Counted from the first letter of the stretch, positions 47,090 through 59,960 are shown. The stretch is DNA of 64,000 nt from Congeria kusceri (GCA_027627225.1 CM051024.1:47279047-47343046); one strand, 5' to 3'. Notes: a model not told the origin generated them from the sequence alone. Program-made: numbers and translations.

Positions 47090-48455
47090 ATATTGTATTC
47101 CCTCGAAGTTTTAATGTTATTAAATTTCTTTCATTCTCCGGGTACCTTTTTCATTTAGTTAAATACTCGTTAATGATATCTTTGTTGTTCTGACTATCAT
47201 ATAGTTGTTAAAGCAATATTTTTCATCGCCCGTGAATCATAATACATAATTCAAACAGCGTGTATAGATGGAAATCAATGGCGGTAGATAAGGAAATCAA
47301 TTGTCCTAAAATCGTCTGTCTGTCACTAAATTGCAGAAATAAAAATAATTAAAGAAAAAACGAGATTTCTTTAAATATGTTTTTTTATTCCCTCGAAGTT
47401 TTACTGTATCGAAGATTTCTAAAAAAATAATAGATGTGCACCTTTTGCATTTAATTTAATACTTGGTATCTTTGTTCATTATGTTTAGTATACATTTGTA
47501 AAAAGCATAGATCACCACTTCTAGTCAATATTATTTATTTGACTGTTTTGATTGTCATATTAAATACACATAAAGTTGTTAAACCAATAGCTGTCCATCA
47601 CCCATAAAATCATAATGCATAATTCAATCGGCGTTTATAGATGGTAATCAATGGCGGTAGATAAGGAAATCAATTGTCCTAAAATCGTATGTCTGTCACT
47701 TTATTACAGAAATAATAATAATTAATGAAAAAAAAAAGATATCTTCAAATATGTTTTTGTTTTATTCCCTCGAAGTTTTAATATAACAAATATTTCTGAA
47801 AATAGGTGTGCACCTTTTGCATTTAGTTAAATACTTGGTATCTTTGTTCATATGTTTGAGTATACTTAAAAAAAAGCATAAATCACCACTTCTAGTCAAT
47901 ATTATTTAGTACACATATGACTGTTTTGATTATCATATAAAATATCCACAAAGTTGTTCAACCAATAATTTTCATCACCCATAAAATCATAATGCATAAT
48001 TCAATCAGCGTGTATAGATGGAAATCAATGGCGGTAGACAAGGAAATCAATCGTCCTAAAATCATCTGTCTGTCACTTAATTACAGAAATAAAAATAATT
48101 AAAGAAAAAACGAGATATCTTCAAATATGTTTTGTTTTATTCCCTCGAAGTTTAAATATAACAAATATTTCTGAAAATAGGTGTGCACCTTTTGCATTCA
48201 ATTAGATACTTGGTATCTTTGTTCATTCTGTTTGAAAAAAACATAAATCACCACTTCTAGTCATTATTCTTTAGTACACATATTACCGTTCTAATTATCA
48301 TATTTAATATACATAAAGTTATTAAACCAATAATTTTTCATCACCCCATAAAATCATAATGCATAATTCAATCAGCGTGTATAGATGGAAATCAATGGCG
48401 GTAGATAAGGAAATCAATTGTCCTAAAATCGCCTGTCTGTCACTTAATTACATTA
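47090..48455. repeat. four ~370-bp tandem units upstream of DEPDC7
   Basis: Units share TTCCCTCGAAGTTTTA, GTGTATAGATGGAAATCAAT and GGCGGTAGATAAGGAAATCA, recurring near 47260, 47632, 48008 and 48377. The first unit is shorter. The array ends about 125 bp before the TATA box. Confidence 0.9.
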
Positions 48456-48580
48456 ATCACTGTGTTAAGTGTCCATCAATTTTCGTTTTCACAGTTAATC
48501 AGTCTAAAATCAGGAACAATTAAATGGGCGAGTGAACAAGTGCATAATAGTTGTTAATAAACTTAATTGTTTTATTGCCG

Positions 48581-48588
48581 TATAAAAG
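48581..48588 (+). promoter_or_regulatory. TATA box of the DEPDC7-like gene
   Basis: TATAAAAG lies 129 bp before the ATG, giving a predicted transcription start near 48610 and a 5' leader of about 100 nt without an intron. It follows closely after the last ~370-bp tandem repeat, which ends near 48455. The ATG context (CATTATGG) is acceptable. Confidence 0.55.
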
Positions 48589-48709
48589 CTTCTGCTACAT
48601 CTTGTTTGTCACAATCAACCTACTGAGCAAATATCGACAAAAATAGAATACTTGAAGAGAATTGTAAAATTGGGAAACATTTGGACAAGTTTATAAGACA
48701 TTTGCCATT

Positions 48710-51700
48710 ATGGCATCACATAACCATTCACTTTGTAATGTGAGGAAAAAGAAGGGTTCATCTTTCATGGATTCCTTAAACAATACGTTCAGTACATTGG
48801 ATTCGCCTTTGAAAGCGCATATCAATAAATCAGTAAAAGGTTTATTTGCGTCGTTCGGGTTAACTCCACCAGCTAACATTTGCAGAAGGTAGATTTGAAG
48901 CATATACTTGTATTACAATTCTATTTCTAAATATAATATTAACGTTTTAAATTGAAATATTCAAAAACGTGTAGTTTTTCTTGTCAAAATTCGTCTATAA
49001 CGTCAATCGTTCTCTATCTAATAATTGCTTAGTATTTTAATTACAACATGTACGGTATTTATGTTTCAGCGGAAGTCGTGATGCATTATGGTTCAGCACG
49101 AAATTTGAAAAGAAAATGGCAGCTCTTGATGACGATACACCTTCCAGTCCACTGGGAAGTTTCCAGCGAGATGTTCCTTTGAGACAGTCCAAACTTTGCA
49201 CAGGTATTTTCCTCATAAGCAAAGTCCAGTACTTTGAATGTTCGCGTTTATGGACATCACATAGCCCTGATAAATAAAAACATATGGCCGCTGACTTATT
49301 TTTATTGTTGACTATTTTTGTTATGTCACTGATTTTTTGTCTTGTGTCTCATTGTGAAGTTTTTGTATCAATTCTTCATTTAATATTAAAAAAAAACGAA
49401 TCAACATAAACTGTATTGTATTGTGTAAGTTTGTTTGCTGCAAAACTAAATAATAAATCATGGTCTTAATTTTACTATTTTCTGGCATTATAAATTATTA
49501 TTTTGAAAGCTATAAATCATTTCTTCTGCTGATAATGTGATTGCATGTTAAAGGAGGGCTTTTAAAAAGATAAACATCTTTTGAACAATAGCAATGTCTT
49601 TAAAAGATGCTCTGATATAAAATGTTGACAGACAACAGCCTGATCTGGGGTTTTTCACATTGTGCAGAAATCGGATTGCATTAAGCATAATGAAGTATAC
49701 AGTTATTTCAAGGTTGTAAGATGTGTTGATAAGATGTCAACATATGTAGTTACAGATAGGTCATATCCAATGTTATCTCTTAGATCCATGTTTATCATTA
49801 CTTTGATCATTTGCCCAAATTTAAAATGACTTAGTTGATGTTTGCGATTATTCTTTACTTTTAATTGGAGACTAGTGTAATGATGACTTTTATTTCAGGG
49901 AAAGGTAATTGTAAATGCTTTCAGCTGAATGGCTTGTTTATTGGTTTTAGCTGTTTGTTTCTTGTCTCTAACTAGTGTATTATATTCATGTTTATAGTTA
50001 TTTCCTTTCAGGCCCGTTTAGAGCTACCCAGATTTGGAATGAGGTGATAGAACATCTGAAAGACAATGTTGAGTTGAAAAAGCGTCGCTACAAGTTGAAG
50101 AATTATGAGGATTGTTTCACCGGTACAGATGCGGTGGATGTTGTGCTACACTACCTTTTGAAAGATCAAGACACCTTCTGCAATTTGTCACGAGATAAGG
50201 CTGTAAAGGTAATATTTTTATTGTCACACTTCAGTCCTAAGTTATTAAAATGTTATTTGAGTGCATGCCTGATTTGTTTTGTTCATTGAATGTTTTGGTG
50301 CACAGGTCATTAAAACTTTCAGATTTCACTATTTTTTAATACCTGTGCTTTGGCATTTAAAGCTCTGCAAACTGTAAAAAATTATATTTAAAAATCTGTC
50401 AAAGGTCAGATTATCACTATATACAAAAACTGTTCTCCCAACTCTTCACCTAATTTCATATTTTTATATCTTTTTTTCCAGCTGTGCCAAAGTTTGATGG
50501 ACAAGAAGGTGTTCCAACCTGTAGGAAGTAAAAACCAGAATCACCGGCATCAGTTTGAGGATAGCAATGGAAAAATTTACCACTTCATGGGTGAACATAG
50601 CAACAAGGAGAACGCTGCTCCCACACATAGCGACTCGGAGGATGACATGGATGGTCGAGATGACTTGTGTGAGAACATGGAAGAAGGCGATGATTCCTTC
50701 GTACAGTCCCTCCCCGAACACTCAAGGTTGGCATATTGTATATTTTTATTGTCATTTTATCCAAATGATTGTTGTTGTTGTGTTTTTTAAATTAGAAATG
50801 TGCTGTTTTTATCTTTGCCAAAAATATTATGAACTTTGTCAGTTTGAATAACTTCACATTTGTGTTGTAAATTTGGTTTGCTATATTTTTGGGCTGTTTA
50901 AGATTCCTCTGTATTTACTTATGCACTAGTTAATTGTTTAACTTGTGTGAATCAGTCCTATTTGTTACTAGACAATACATTTATGTGGATTTTATCTTTC
51001 AGAATAAGTGGTGACAGTGAAGCCGATGCTCTAGACAGTCGTGTGGGTTTGTGCTGCAATTCCGAAGACCTTGATAGTCGAAAAAGAAAAAATATGGACT
51101 CGTCACAGAGGGGGTCAAAACGTCAGAAGCTTTGTGCTGGCTCGTCTACAGAGTCATTGAATGATGACATGTTAACTAATGACCGTAAGTCAATTCATAT
51201 TCCCGTTAAATTTGTTGTGTAAATATTTATTAATGTATTTAAAAAAATAAAAATTTTAATCAATAAAATATAATAGATCTTCTTTGGATTGATTTATAAC
51301 AGTTATTTACATACAAGATTTAGCTGGGGTAGATTTTTAGAATTTGCAAAAATACCTGTCAGTTTGAAATATTTTCCAGCAAAAATGGTCATGTATACCT
51401 CAGTATTAAATTTATTCCAAAATTTTAGTAGGCATTGACTATTTTGGCTACTGGTTAGTAACACAGGATTTAGTAGATTTATTTCATATTTATTTAATAA
51501 TTTCAGAGGTGCAGGATATCTGGAAGGAAGTAGCCCTCTGCCAGCTGCTCACAATTGTTGATCTCTCTTTCTTGGATGGTGTGCTAACAGAGGAGAAAGA
51601 AAAGGACAAAAGTAGCAAGAAGCATTTCAAGCCTTACGGCACCCCTGTCTCAAACATTGTTGCTAAGCACTGGAGCCTGAGATGCTCTGCTAGAAGTGCC

Positions 51701-53263
51701 ACACACACAGACCCATACATGAAAGCTGCTTTGGAAGTTATAGCCCATTTACCGCGAGGCATATCAAAGTTCGACACAGATTTCACACGGTCCTCGGATC
51801 CGGTTACAAAGCTTCAGGCCTATAACATGATCAGCGAGCACTACAACGGGAAACTGGACTCCTTGTTTCCCGAGAGATTTGCCGACCTGAACATCGCAAT
51901 CATGCAGCTGGTTCTGTGTGATAAGGAGGAGGCCGCGCTTCAGGCAATGCAGCTCAGCATGATCTTGTTGCCGGGGCGACTGAAGGCTGAGCTGCAGCGA
52001 CTGCTGAATTTCATGGCTGCTGCTATACGGGACCAAGAGCTCAATCTTGATCCACAGGTATGTACCTTTAGTGGATTATTAGTACTAGGTTAGCACGAAG
52101 AAATTTGTTTTTTGCAAAGATACATGTAATTTAGAAATATTATTCTCAGAAAGTGTAAAATCAATGCTTCAATCATTTATAATAATTTGCAGTGACTAGG
52201 GTATTTTTATAATAATGAAGTTACATGCTGAATTTATAGTAATTTGATATATACTGAAAAAAAAAGAAGGCATAGGATGGATATCGATGTGTTGGTCTTC
52301 TACTATCCTTCTTCATGTGTGGTAAATAACTTAATTCATATTCATTCAAAGCCAATATCTTGTCGTATTGTATTGCCAGTACCTGGTAAGTTATTGTTCG
52401 CCATTCATCCCTTTGTCACGGCTTCTCAGTAATTTATTAAAACATAACATTGTATATGTGTGAAATATTGAAGTTTATTGTAATATCATGGTTAACACGA
52501 TTTAAATACACAGTTATCACTATAAAAGTATTTAGTCAATCCGCTAGCTATATTCAGAACAAATAACCTTCAAATTGAAACTGTTCACATGTTTGTCTAT
52601 TGTTTATTGCAGAGCGATAATGAAAGCCTTGTGTTGACTCACCTCTCTGACAGCGTATTGAAGCACAAAGGTCTTCCGTGGGATCTCAGCTCTACCCTTG
52701 TCCAGTTCCTGGTAAAGAGCGTGGAAAGCTTGTTCACAATCCCAGCTGGCCTTAAAGAAAAGGTGCATAGTCGAACCCTAGAGATCCAAGTGGGGATTGT
52801 TCCGGTGGTTGAAGGTAATTGTGATTTTTGTCTGCTGTTTTCTTTTATCTTACATGTATGCTGATAACTTTTTTTATAATTTTTCTTCCTTTCGTATCTA
52901 CTGGTACATATAAACCAATGCAGATTTTTTTGTCCTTAAATGCATTTTATATATTGTAAATTTTGTTAGAATTTAATAAACAATTTACAATTAAATTTTA
53001 TAATTAACGGATTTTTGTAAATTTTATGATAAACACTTTCTTAATTTTTTTTTTTCTTTCTAGAAACCGTTTTCTGCAATCAAGTGCCAATCTCGGAGTA
53101 CCAACGCCAGAAGGACGAATGCACCAACGCCAGCTTAGTGCAAATGATGAACACAATAATCGACAACCCAAAAATGGCCCTGAAAGACAAGAAAAACAAA
53201 CTGCGACAGTTTAGGAAATATCACCCACATATCTATTCCAAACACTTCACCGGAATGGTGTAA
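48710..53263 (+). CDS. DEPDC7: DEPDC7-like DEP domain protein, complete, 8 exons, 629 aa
   Basis: Exons: 48710-48888, 49070-49203, 50012-50208, 50482-50726, 51003-51184, 51507-52057, 52613-52814, 53064-53263. Phases agree and the joined frame is 1,890 nt including TAA. Residues about 105-195 are a DEP domain: PFRATQIWNEVIEHLK, ELKKRRYKLKNYEDCFTG, AVDVVLHYLL, CQSLMDKKVFQPVGSK. The C-terminal half matches DEPDC7: DIWKEVALCQLLTIVDLSFL, LQRLLNFMAAAI, and the terminal KLRQFRKYHPHIYSKHF. Human DEPDC7 is about 511 residues; here the N-terminal leader is longer and there is an acidic/basic insert (residues about 205-310, with SRKRK and SKRQK). DEP domains usually act at membranes or with GPCR/G-protein signalling. 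Vertebrate DEPDC7 has been linked to CARMA/NF-kB signalling; that role here is inference. Confidence 0.92.
48889..50011. other. DEPDC7 introns 1 and 2, no repeats recognised
   Basis: Apart from exon 2 (49070-49203), these introns are AT-rich and unusually clean compared with the UTP20 introns. The same holds for the later DEPDC7 introns. Confidence 0.5.
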
Positions 53264-53276
53264 TAAAGTCAATAAA
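53262..53276 (+). terminator. poly(A) signals overlapping the DEPDC7 stop codon
   Basis: An AATAAA begins at the second base of the TAA stop (TAATAAAG), and a second AATAAA follows at 53271. If the first is used, the 3' UTR would be only some 20-30 nt. Another candidate signal region lies further downstream (poly-T and ATTAAAG near 53590), so a longer UTR is also possible. Confidence 0.5.
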
Positions 53277-53836
53277 AATTGCAATAATTTTATTGTTGCT
53301 GCTGTTGAGAAACATTGTTACTTTGCTAAGGGTGCTGTTGTCTTTCTGTACATAGAACTGAAGCTGTGATATTTGTATAGAAGCCATTTTATTTATTTAA
53401 TGTCATTGTTAAAGGTAGTACCCATGGGCACAGATTTGTGAAAACTTTCCATTGAATATGTAAATGTGATCTAGTCATTTTTTACACTTAATGCTCATTA
53501 TATTTCTCAGATCACAGCCAATGCCAGTATGTACATGTCTCTGAACAGAATGCATGTCTAATTCTATTTGTTGGATGTATGTTTTTGATCTATATTAAAG
53601 TAACATCAAAATGGTTTGTTGAGTCTACGTTTTGATTTGTTTTTGCATTTTGAGATCTATACGATTCAATTTTAGATCTATATGATGCAATGTGTTATAT
53701 TCAGTTTAGTGCATTTGAAAAAAATATTAGTGCTTGTATATAAAATTGTATCTTAAATAATTGACCAGACCTGTTTTAGTGCATATTAAAATGAATTGTC
53801 TTGAACCTTTGTTGTGTTCTTATTTATTATGTAATA
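53277..53836. other. DEPDC7 3' flank, possible longer 3' UTR
   Basis: AT-rich; contains GTTGCTGCTGTTG and several TTGT-rich stretches. A longer transcript end cannot be excluded. Confidence 0.35.
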
Positions 53837-53929
53837 GTTGTAGCATACTTTTACCGAAATATGTTTATTTAACCAGCCCGCAGGGCGAGTTTAAATAACT
53901 AACATATTGAGGTAAAAGTATGCTACAAG
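53837..53929. repeat. foldback of ~28-bp arms
   Basis: GTTGTAGCATACTTTTACCG pairs with TGAGGTAAAAGTATGCTACAA; the loop contains CCAGCCCGCAGGGCGAG. Confidence 0.8.
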
Positions 53930-54059
53930 TGTTTTATACCATATTTAGCGTGCGGTATATTGAAATTTAGTTCTAATTTATACGCACGCTACTTAATGCA
54001 CGGTTAGGCTCCTCCCACCAGTGATATCACAGTTATTGAACACCGCTTAACAAAGAAAA

Positions 54060-54102
54060 CTCTGAAATATGGTATAAATAGTATTTATACCATATTTCAG
54101 AG
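54060..54102. repeat. perfect 43-bp palindrome
   Basis: CTCTGAAATATGGTATAAAT pairs with ATTTATACCATATTTCAGAG around a short centre. It joins the preceding foldback region to the tandem element that follows. Confidence 0.85.
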
Positions 54103-54990
54103 AGAGTGTGCTCAGAACCATTGTTCTTACTATGATATCTCGGCTGAGTTCGAAAATGGTTCCGGCCCGTTGAAAAACATGGCCGCCGGTGGGAGGGGGA
54201 CTTTTCCTTATATGGCTATAGGAAAAGCTTGTGAACACTCTAGAAGTCACATTTTTGTCCAATCAACATGAAACATGCTCAGAACCTTTGTTCTTATGAT
54301 ATCTCGGCTGAATTCGAAAATGGTTCCGGTCCGTTGAAAACATGGCCGCCGGGAGGGGGTCACTTTTTTGCTTATATGGCTATAGGAAAAGCTTGTGATC
54401 ACCCTAGAAGTCACATTTTTTGCCCAATCAACATGAACATTGCTCAGATCCTTTGTTCTTATGATATCTCGGCCGAGTTCGACAATGGTTCCGGTCCGTT
54501 GAAAAACATGGCCGCCAGGGGGGGGGGCAGTTTTCCTTATATGGCTATAGAAAAAGCTTGTGAACACTCTAAAAGTCGCATTTTTTGCCCAATCAACATG
54601 CAACTTGCTTGATCAGAACCTTTGTTCTTATGATATCTTGGCCGAGCTTGAAAATGGTTCCGGTCTGTCAATAAACATGGCCGCCTGGGGGGGGGGGGGG
54701 GGGCGGCAGTTTTCCTAATTGGGCTATTTTTAAAATTTTGTTAACACTCTAGAGGCCACATTTGTATCCAAATCATCATGAAACTTTCTCAGAACACGTG
54801 TCGCAATGATATCTCGGACAAGTTCGAACCCAGGTCACATGTGATAAAATACTAGGTCACCAGGCCAAATTGAACAAAAAGCTTGCGAACAATCTAGAGG
54901 CCACAATTTTAGCCGAATATCCATGTAACTTGCTCAGAACAATTTCATTCCTTAGTGCCTCATGTGTACGACCTAGGGCCTGATGGCCCT
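54103..54990. repeat. ~168-bp tandem element, 5 units
   Basis: Units start GCTCAGAACCTTTGTTCTTA, contain GATATCTCGGC, GGTTCCGG, AACATGGCCGCC with a G-run, and TTATATGGCTATAGG. The last unit is diverged. It ends with GGGCCTGATGGCCCTCTTGT. Confidence 0.9.
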
Positions 54991-55259
54991 CTTGTTTAAC
55001 CAATGGAGTTTCATTTTTTTATAGCAGGTTACTAATAAGACGTACCATAGTCTCTAAAAGTTTATGCAGTGGTATTTTGCGTCTTTCATCCGTCTGGCAA
55101 GATACTGGCATGTTTGCAAAACACAGCTGCCATTGTAAGAACAACATGGGTAGGGCAATTCACAGTTCGCTTTAAAGGAAAGAACAACGTAACATGTTTC
55201 CTGTCTAGTTCCAGTCTAACATTTAACACGACATATATTATCATACCTTCTGGTAATCT

Positions 55260-56375
55260 TAAAACAAGAAGGCCATGATGGCCCTATCTCGCTCACCTGA
55301 GTATATTATGTATTGGTTTTGGACAAGAAAGCCATTTAAGAAAAATCCCCCCCCCCCCCGGCGGCCACGTTTATCAATAAATCAAAAAAGTTTTTAAGGA
55401 AAATGTTCTATTTGGATGAAATCACGAGTAAGAAGCATCTATACTCCTTACCGTGGGTTATTTGACAACAATATTAAGTCTTAGTCTGTATTTTAAAGCT
55501 CATGAATGATAACTATATTTTGTCTATAATCCCCCCATCTATACCTTTAAACCATATAATTTGGTTTCTTATGCAATAGTATATGACATCATAATAAAAT
55601 TAATTTGTGTGTAACAAACACATATTGTCAAGCTAATTATCTAATGCAAACAGAGTTATCTTCATGCCAGTTAACAAGTAAATATGCAACGAACCATGCA
55701 GAACAACCGATAAAGCGTGGTAGATATAGGCATTGATTGTTTGCGATTTGTTGTCTACCGAATCAAACGATGCGTACTTTCGATTTTTCACAGTACAGTA
55801 TGAAATTAATATATTTCAGTAATCAGTAAGAAATAACACTTTCGCAACGAGTCAAAAATAACCGATGTAGCGCATTAATTTAGTGGTCTTATTCCAAACT
55901 CCTCGCAGCGGTAACTTCCCCTATCGGTTAACAGTAACCACTGCCGTCGTAAGTAAAATCCTTCCAGATCTGGAGGGATTACATTTGTTTGAAAACTTCT
56001 ACTTATTTAATGCAACTCGATGCAATTTTCTACATAATTGGACTTTTTATATGTATCGTTTGCAGTCAATAATGAAAAAAAATGAACATTATATAATTAA
56101 AACCATAAATAATTATTATAATACTTTAATAGATCATCATCACGTGGTTTGTTATGACGGCAGGGATTTGATTAGAGATATGCTCGGAACCAGTCAATCT
56201 CTGCGCGGAGGTTAGTCTTATTCAAGGACACCCAGGTGAATATTTCGGTTATATTCATGTAAATAGGGAAAATAGGGGTGACGTAACATTTTTAATAAAT
56301 TGAATTTTTTTAGAAGTTCCGCCAACAGTCTAAAAACTAGCGTCTTCACAGGAGATGTTTGAAGTAAAATGTTGA
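55260..56375. other. unassigned, with a terminal-like motif and an 85-bp repeat half
   Basis: AACAAGAAGGCCATGATGGCC at 55263 resembles in inverse the end of the 54103-54990 element. The segment 56140-56215 (GGCAGGGATTTGATTAGAGA, CTCGGAACCAGTCAATCTC) recurs near 58385-58445. No gene seen. Confidence 0.45.
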
Positions 56376-56378
56376 TGT

Positions 56379-56456
56379 CGCACATCTCTCGACGGCGGAT
56401 CATCACCGTATGAGCACCGCACATCTCTCGACGGCGGATCATCACCGTATGAGCAC
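56379..56456. repeat. 39-bp perfect tandem duplication
   Basis: CACATCTCTCGACGGCGGAT followed by CATCACCGTATGAGCAC occurs twice. Confidence 0.9.
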
Positions 56457-57206
56457 TTTTCCTACAAACCTATATATTGTCATCAAGTACAATGTTGCAA
56501 AAAAAAAGAATTGCTAATGGGTAAATATGTTTATAGTGTTTATAAACTTGATAAAAGATTTTAAACTTCCATGTGCTTAAATCTCTTGTTGATGTCAACA
56601 CATTCAATTTTTCTATGACCGCCAACATTGCAGAACAAGTTTTGTATGAATACACAAATGAACTGTAGACAACATGATTCATTTGCAATTTGCGTTATGT
56701 TCTGGTCACTGGTCAGCAACAATATATATCACCGATTATCTTCTGAAATCTTTGACAATCACTAGTTATGTAAATGTGATGACAAACATAAACTAAAAAA
56801 TGAAATAACTTAAAAAAATCATTAGAGAGTCGTTAGAGAGACCAACGTGGAAAAGCTGTTGTAACGAAGACAGTGCTTTAAATAACACCGTAACATTTGA
56901 AGCCACGGTACCTTGTAAGTGCATAATAGCGATATTTGGACTACAGTAGCACTATATGAACAGACGCAACAATAAAACATGTACCGCTGTTAAGCCGATG
57001 CCATTTACTGTCTGAAAATATGGTGAAATGAAAAGATGAGTGACTAACATTTAAGCAAATGAAGATTTTTTTTAAATTGCAGTTATTGTTAAAACATCAC
57101 TATGCTCTTGTGACTATTTAATAATTTAACACAATTTATTACAAAAAAAAACATATTTTATTTCAAATTAGAATATTATATAAATTATGTGAAAATTCAT
57201 AAGAGT
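56457..57206. other. AT-rich intergenic sequence, nothing recognised
   Basis: No open frame or repeat that I could support. Confidence 0.35.
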
Positions 57207-57622
57207 ATACTCCTGTAAGTTCGTGTCCTCCAACATGATCGTGTTCCAAAATATGACATATTTTTGTACTGAATAACGCGACGTCACGAGTCCGAATTCT
57301 ACGAAATTTTGACTTAAATAACAAATTGACTACGGTAAATTGAAGAGAAAAACCATGCGTATATAATCTTTACTATTAAGTACAAACGACAACGCGAATT
57401 GTTGTTTGAACGCAATTATTGTAGTGTTTTGCTTTTTTTCAACTTTTAGTATTGTCACTCTGATTTGGTTTTCAATATTTCATTCCGTTTCAGTTCACAT
57501 AGGGGGAATAGATATTTAGCTACAAAAACAAGTTAATAACAAAAACTTACAATAATATTATTTGATGACAGTGTCTTCAGGTGTGACGTCATCTGCAGTT
57601 ATACGCACGAACTTGGAGGAAT
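57207..57622. mobile_element. element with GTAAGTTCGTG inverted ends, copy 1
   Basis: Starts CTGTAAGTTCGTGTCCTCC and ends near ACGCACGAACTTGGAGG. Contains CGCGACGTCACGAGTCCGAA, shared with copy 2. Confidence 0.6.
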
Positions 57623-58585
57623 TTGTAAAATATCAAAGTCGTTGGTGGGTCATGTTGATTATTTAGTGAGATTACGGATTTTTCATCACGTGTGCAATAT
57701 TTTACATGAACTAGTGAATTTACACTCCAATCAATTGTATGAGAAACAAATTGTACTTAACATGTTTAAGCACCGTAATAGATTTTGTTTATATCCAATT
57801 TAATTATTATATTTAAATTGAACATGTTTAGATATACCAGCACTAAAAGATACAGGCGTTCTTTGTTGCACATAATGGTGGGAAAATAAATGTGATGATA
57901 TCAAATGAATGCAAGCAATGCTAATATTGAGCAATAGTTATAAGTGCACACTGTCATGGAAGGATTTATTTTTATAACATTTTGTTTTTGTTTTATAGGA
58001 CTCCCTCGGGAATGTTGCATTATTAAATTGAGAGTTAAAATTAAAAACAGGAAAGAGATAACTAAAAACAAAGTAACATAACAACGCAGCGATTTTTTAA
58101 CAGCTTTGGAAATGGTACTGGTACCAATCAGATTAGGAGCTTTGTGTCGCGAAATCTTGCTTATTGGACAAAATTAAAATAATAAATTTAAGTTAATTAA
58201 TTACTAACAATAGCAGTACATTGAATATTGTATGAAATTAGTATTGTTATTGTGTTTATAAACATACACGTCACTTATGGATTTACAATGCAAGGATTTT
58301 ACAATGTCCACGTTGTTTTCTTCAGTGTATCACCTTTTTAATTTACACCATGTGATTTGACTATGGTCACGTGGACGTTGGTGGCGGCAGGGATTTGATA
58401 CTAGTTAGCCATACTCGGAACCACTCAAATCTCGGTGTGGAGGCTGGCATTTATTACCATGATTCCCATGATCATAGGTATTGAATGTCTGATAATTATC
58501 GCTTTAGAAAGGCAGCTGTGTAAAATATTGTTATATTTTTCGTTTAGTGAACTATGGAACTTAAGGTTTATGTAGCATCTAATCT
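57623..58585. other. intergenic, with the second half of an 85-bp dispersed repeat
   Basis: Near 58365-58450 the phrase CACGTGG...GGCGGCAGGGATTTGATA plus ACTCGGAACCACTCAAATCT parallels 56140-56215. The rest is unassigned. Confidence 0.4.
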
Positions 58586-59180
58586 AGTAAGTTCGTGGCC
58601 TCCGGTAAGTTCGTGGATGAAATTATGACGTAGTTTTACCTTCAATGACGTAACGTCGCGTGTCCGAATTCTATGCATATGTGAGCCGAAAAACATTTCG
58701 ACTTACTAGAGCAAAAAATTGAGTAGAAAACATCGACATATGTTAGTTAAGTTTATTGCAGTTATTTGTGTTTTAAACTTATTAATTGTTTAAAAAAATC
58801 AACCCCTCGTGTTGTTAATAAACATTTTATCGGTATTAATTTGATTAAAATCCAACAAAAATCAAAGGAAATAAATAATTCGTTAAAAACTTGCCGTATT
58901 TATATCGCAACACAAAAATCATTGGAAGGGCCTCCGCGTATGACGTCATAAAAAATTGCCCACGAACTTACAGGAAGTTGAAAAGATCTAGGTCGTATTT
59001 GGGTCATGCTTATTTTCAAGTGTGATTACAGATTTCCGAATAAATATTGGCAATTTTGACATATAAAATAGTTAGTTTACATTTAGATTGATTTAATGTG
59101 ATGTGTTTTTATTGAAATAAGTGGAGTTTTATGCGCATGCGCAAAGTCGAATGCTTAACACCCACGAACTTGCAGGTGTA
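58586..59180. mobile_element. element with GTAAGTTCGTG inverted ends, copy 2
   Basis: Begins AGTAAGTTCGTGGCCTCCGG with a second GTAAGTTCGTGG. Ends with CCCACGAACTTACAGG and CCCACGAACTTGCAGG. The doubled ends suggest two overlapping insertions. Confidence 0.55.
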
Positions 59181-59559
59181 GAGGCTAAGTATTTTAGTCG
59201 ATATTGTTTATGTTAAATTCTAACATAAACTCAAGAATTGGATTTCAGATAAAATGTTCCGTTTTTATTTTTTTATTTTTTTTTTACATCAAAAAGCTGA
59301 TAGCGTAGTAAGACTGTTGGTCAGATAAGAAAATAAACCCAAATGAAGGGCACTAGCGTGCTTTTTTTCTTACAGAAAGGAAACATGTGTTTTAATGAAA
59401 TTGATTTTTTGCAAAGCCATTTTTACACAAGACAATTCGAATTACTAAGTGTTAAACTACCTGCTTTCAATATATTTGTAGATATATAGAGATGTATGCA
59501 AAATACTCAATGCAAACTTAATAATATGTATTACAGTCAACGTGTCGACTAATCCTGTG

Positions 59560-59960
59560 GTCGAAATAGCCGATGGAGCGTATACATTTGGGGATATCGA
59601 TTGTTAGTGCTTCGTAGCCTGCCGAGTAAAAAGTCGTTCGCGCGATTCCGTCTCTCGAAATCGCCCTACTCAAGACCGTTGGGTTCTGCCAAAATCTACC
59701 GGTAATACAAATATATCAGTCCTTTGATTTTTATTGGCCGTAAAGAACCGGAAATAGAGATATTACCTCCCCTGTCACTACGGCTAGGGTAACAACGACT
59801 ACAACAAAACGCGTCCAGATGATTGGTTGATTAGGATCACGTGGTATGTACAGTTGACGTTTTGATGTTTGTTTGACTACCTTTTTCTTTTTCTGGGTGG
59901 AGGAAAAGTGTTCCTTTTAACTTGTGCTGCTCCGATTTCAAGAAACAAAGGTAAATATCC
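59560..59960 (+). promoter_or_regulatory. possible promoter and non-coding first exon of a gene to the right
   Basis: This region is richer in CG than its surroundings (GTCGTTCGCGCGATTCCGTC). It has an inverted CCAAT box (GATTGGTT at 59820), an E-box CACGTG (59839) and a donor-like AACAAAG|GTAAATATCC at about 59949. No open frame supports it, so this is a weak inference. Confidence 0.22.

Noticed and set aside
50464..50721. 85-codon minus frame over DEPDC7
   Set aside because: Antisense shadow of DEPDC7 exon 4.
54247..54612. 118- and 114-codon frames on opposite strands
   Set aside because: Both are generated by the ~168-bp tandem element (a multiple of three).
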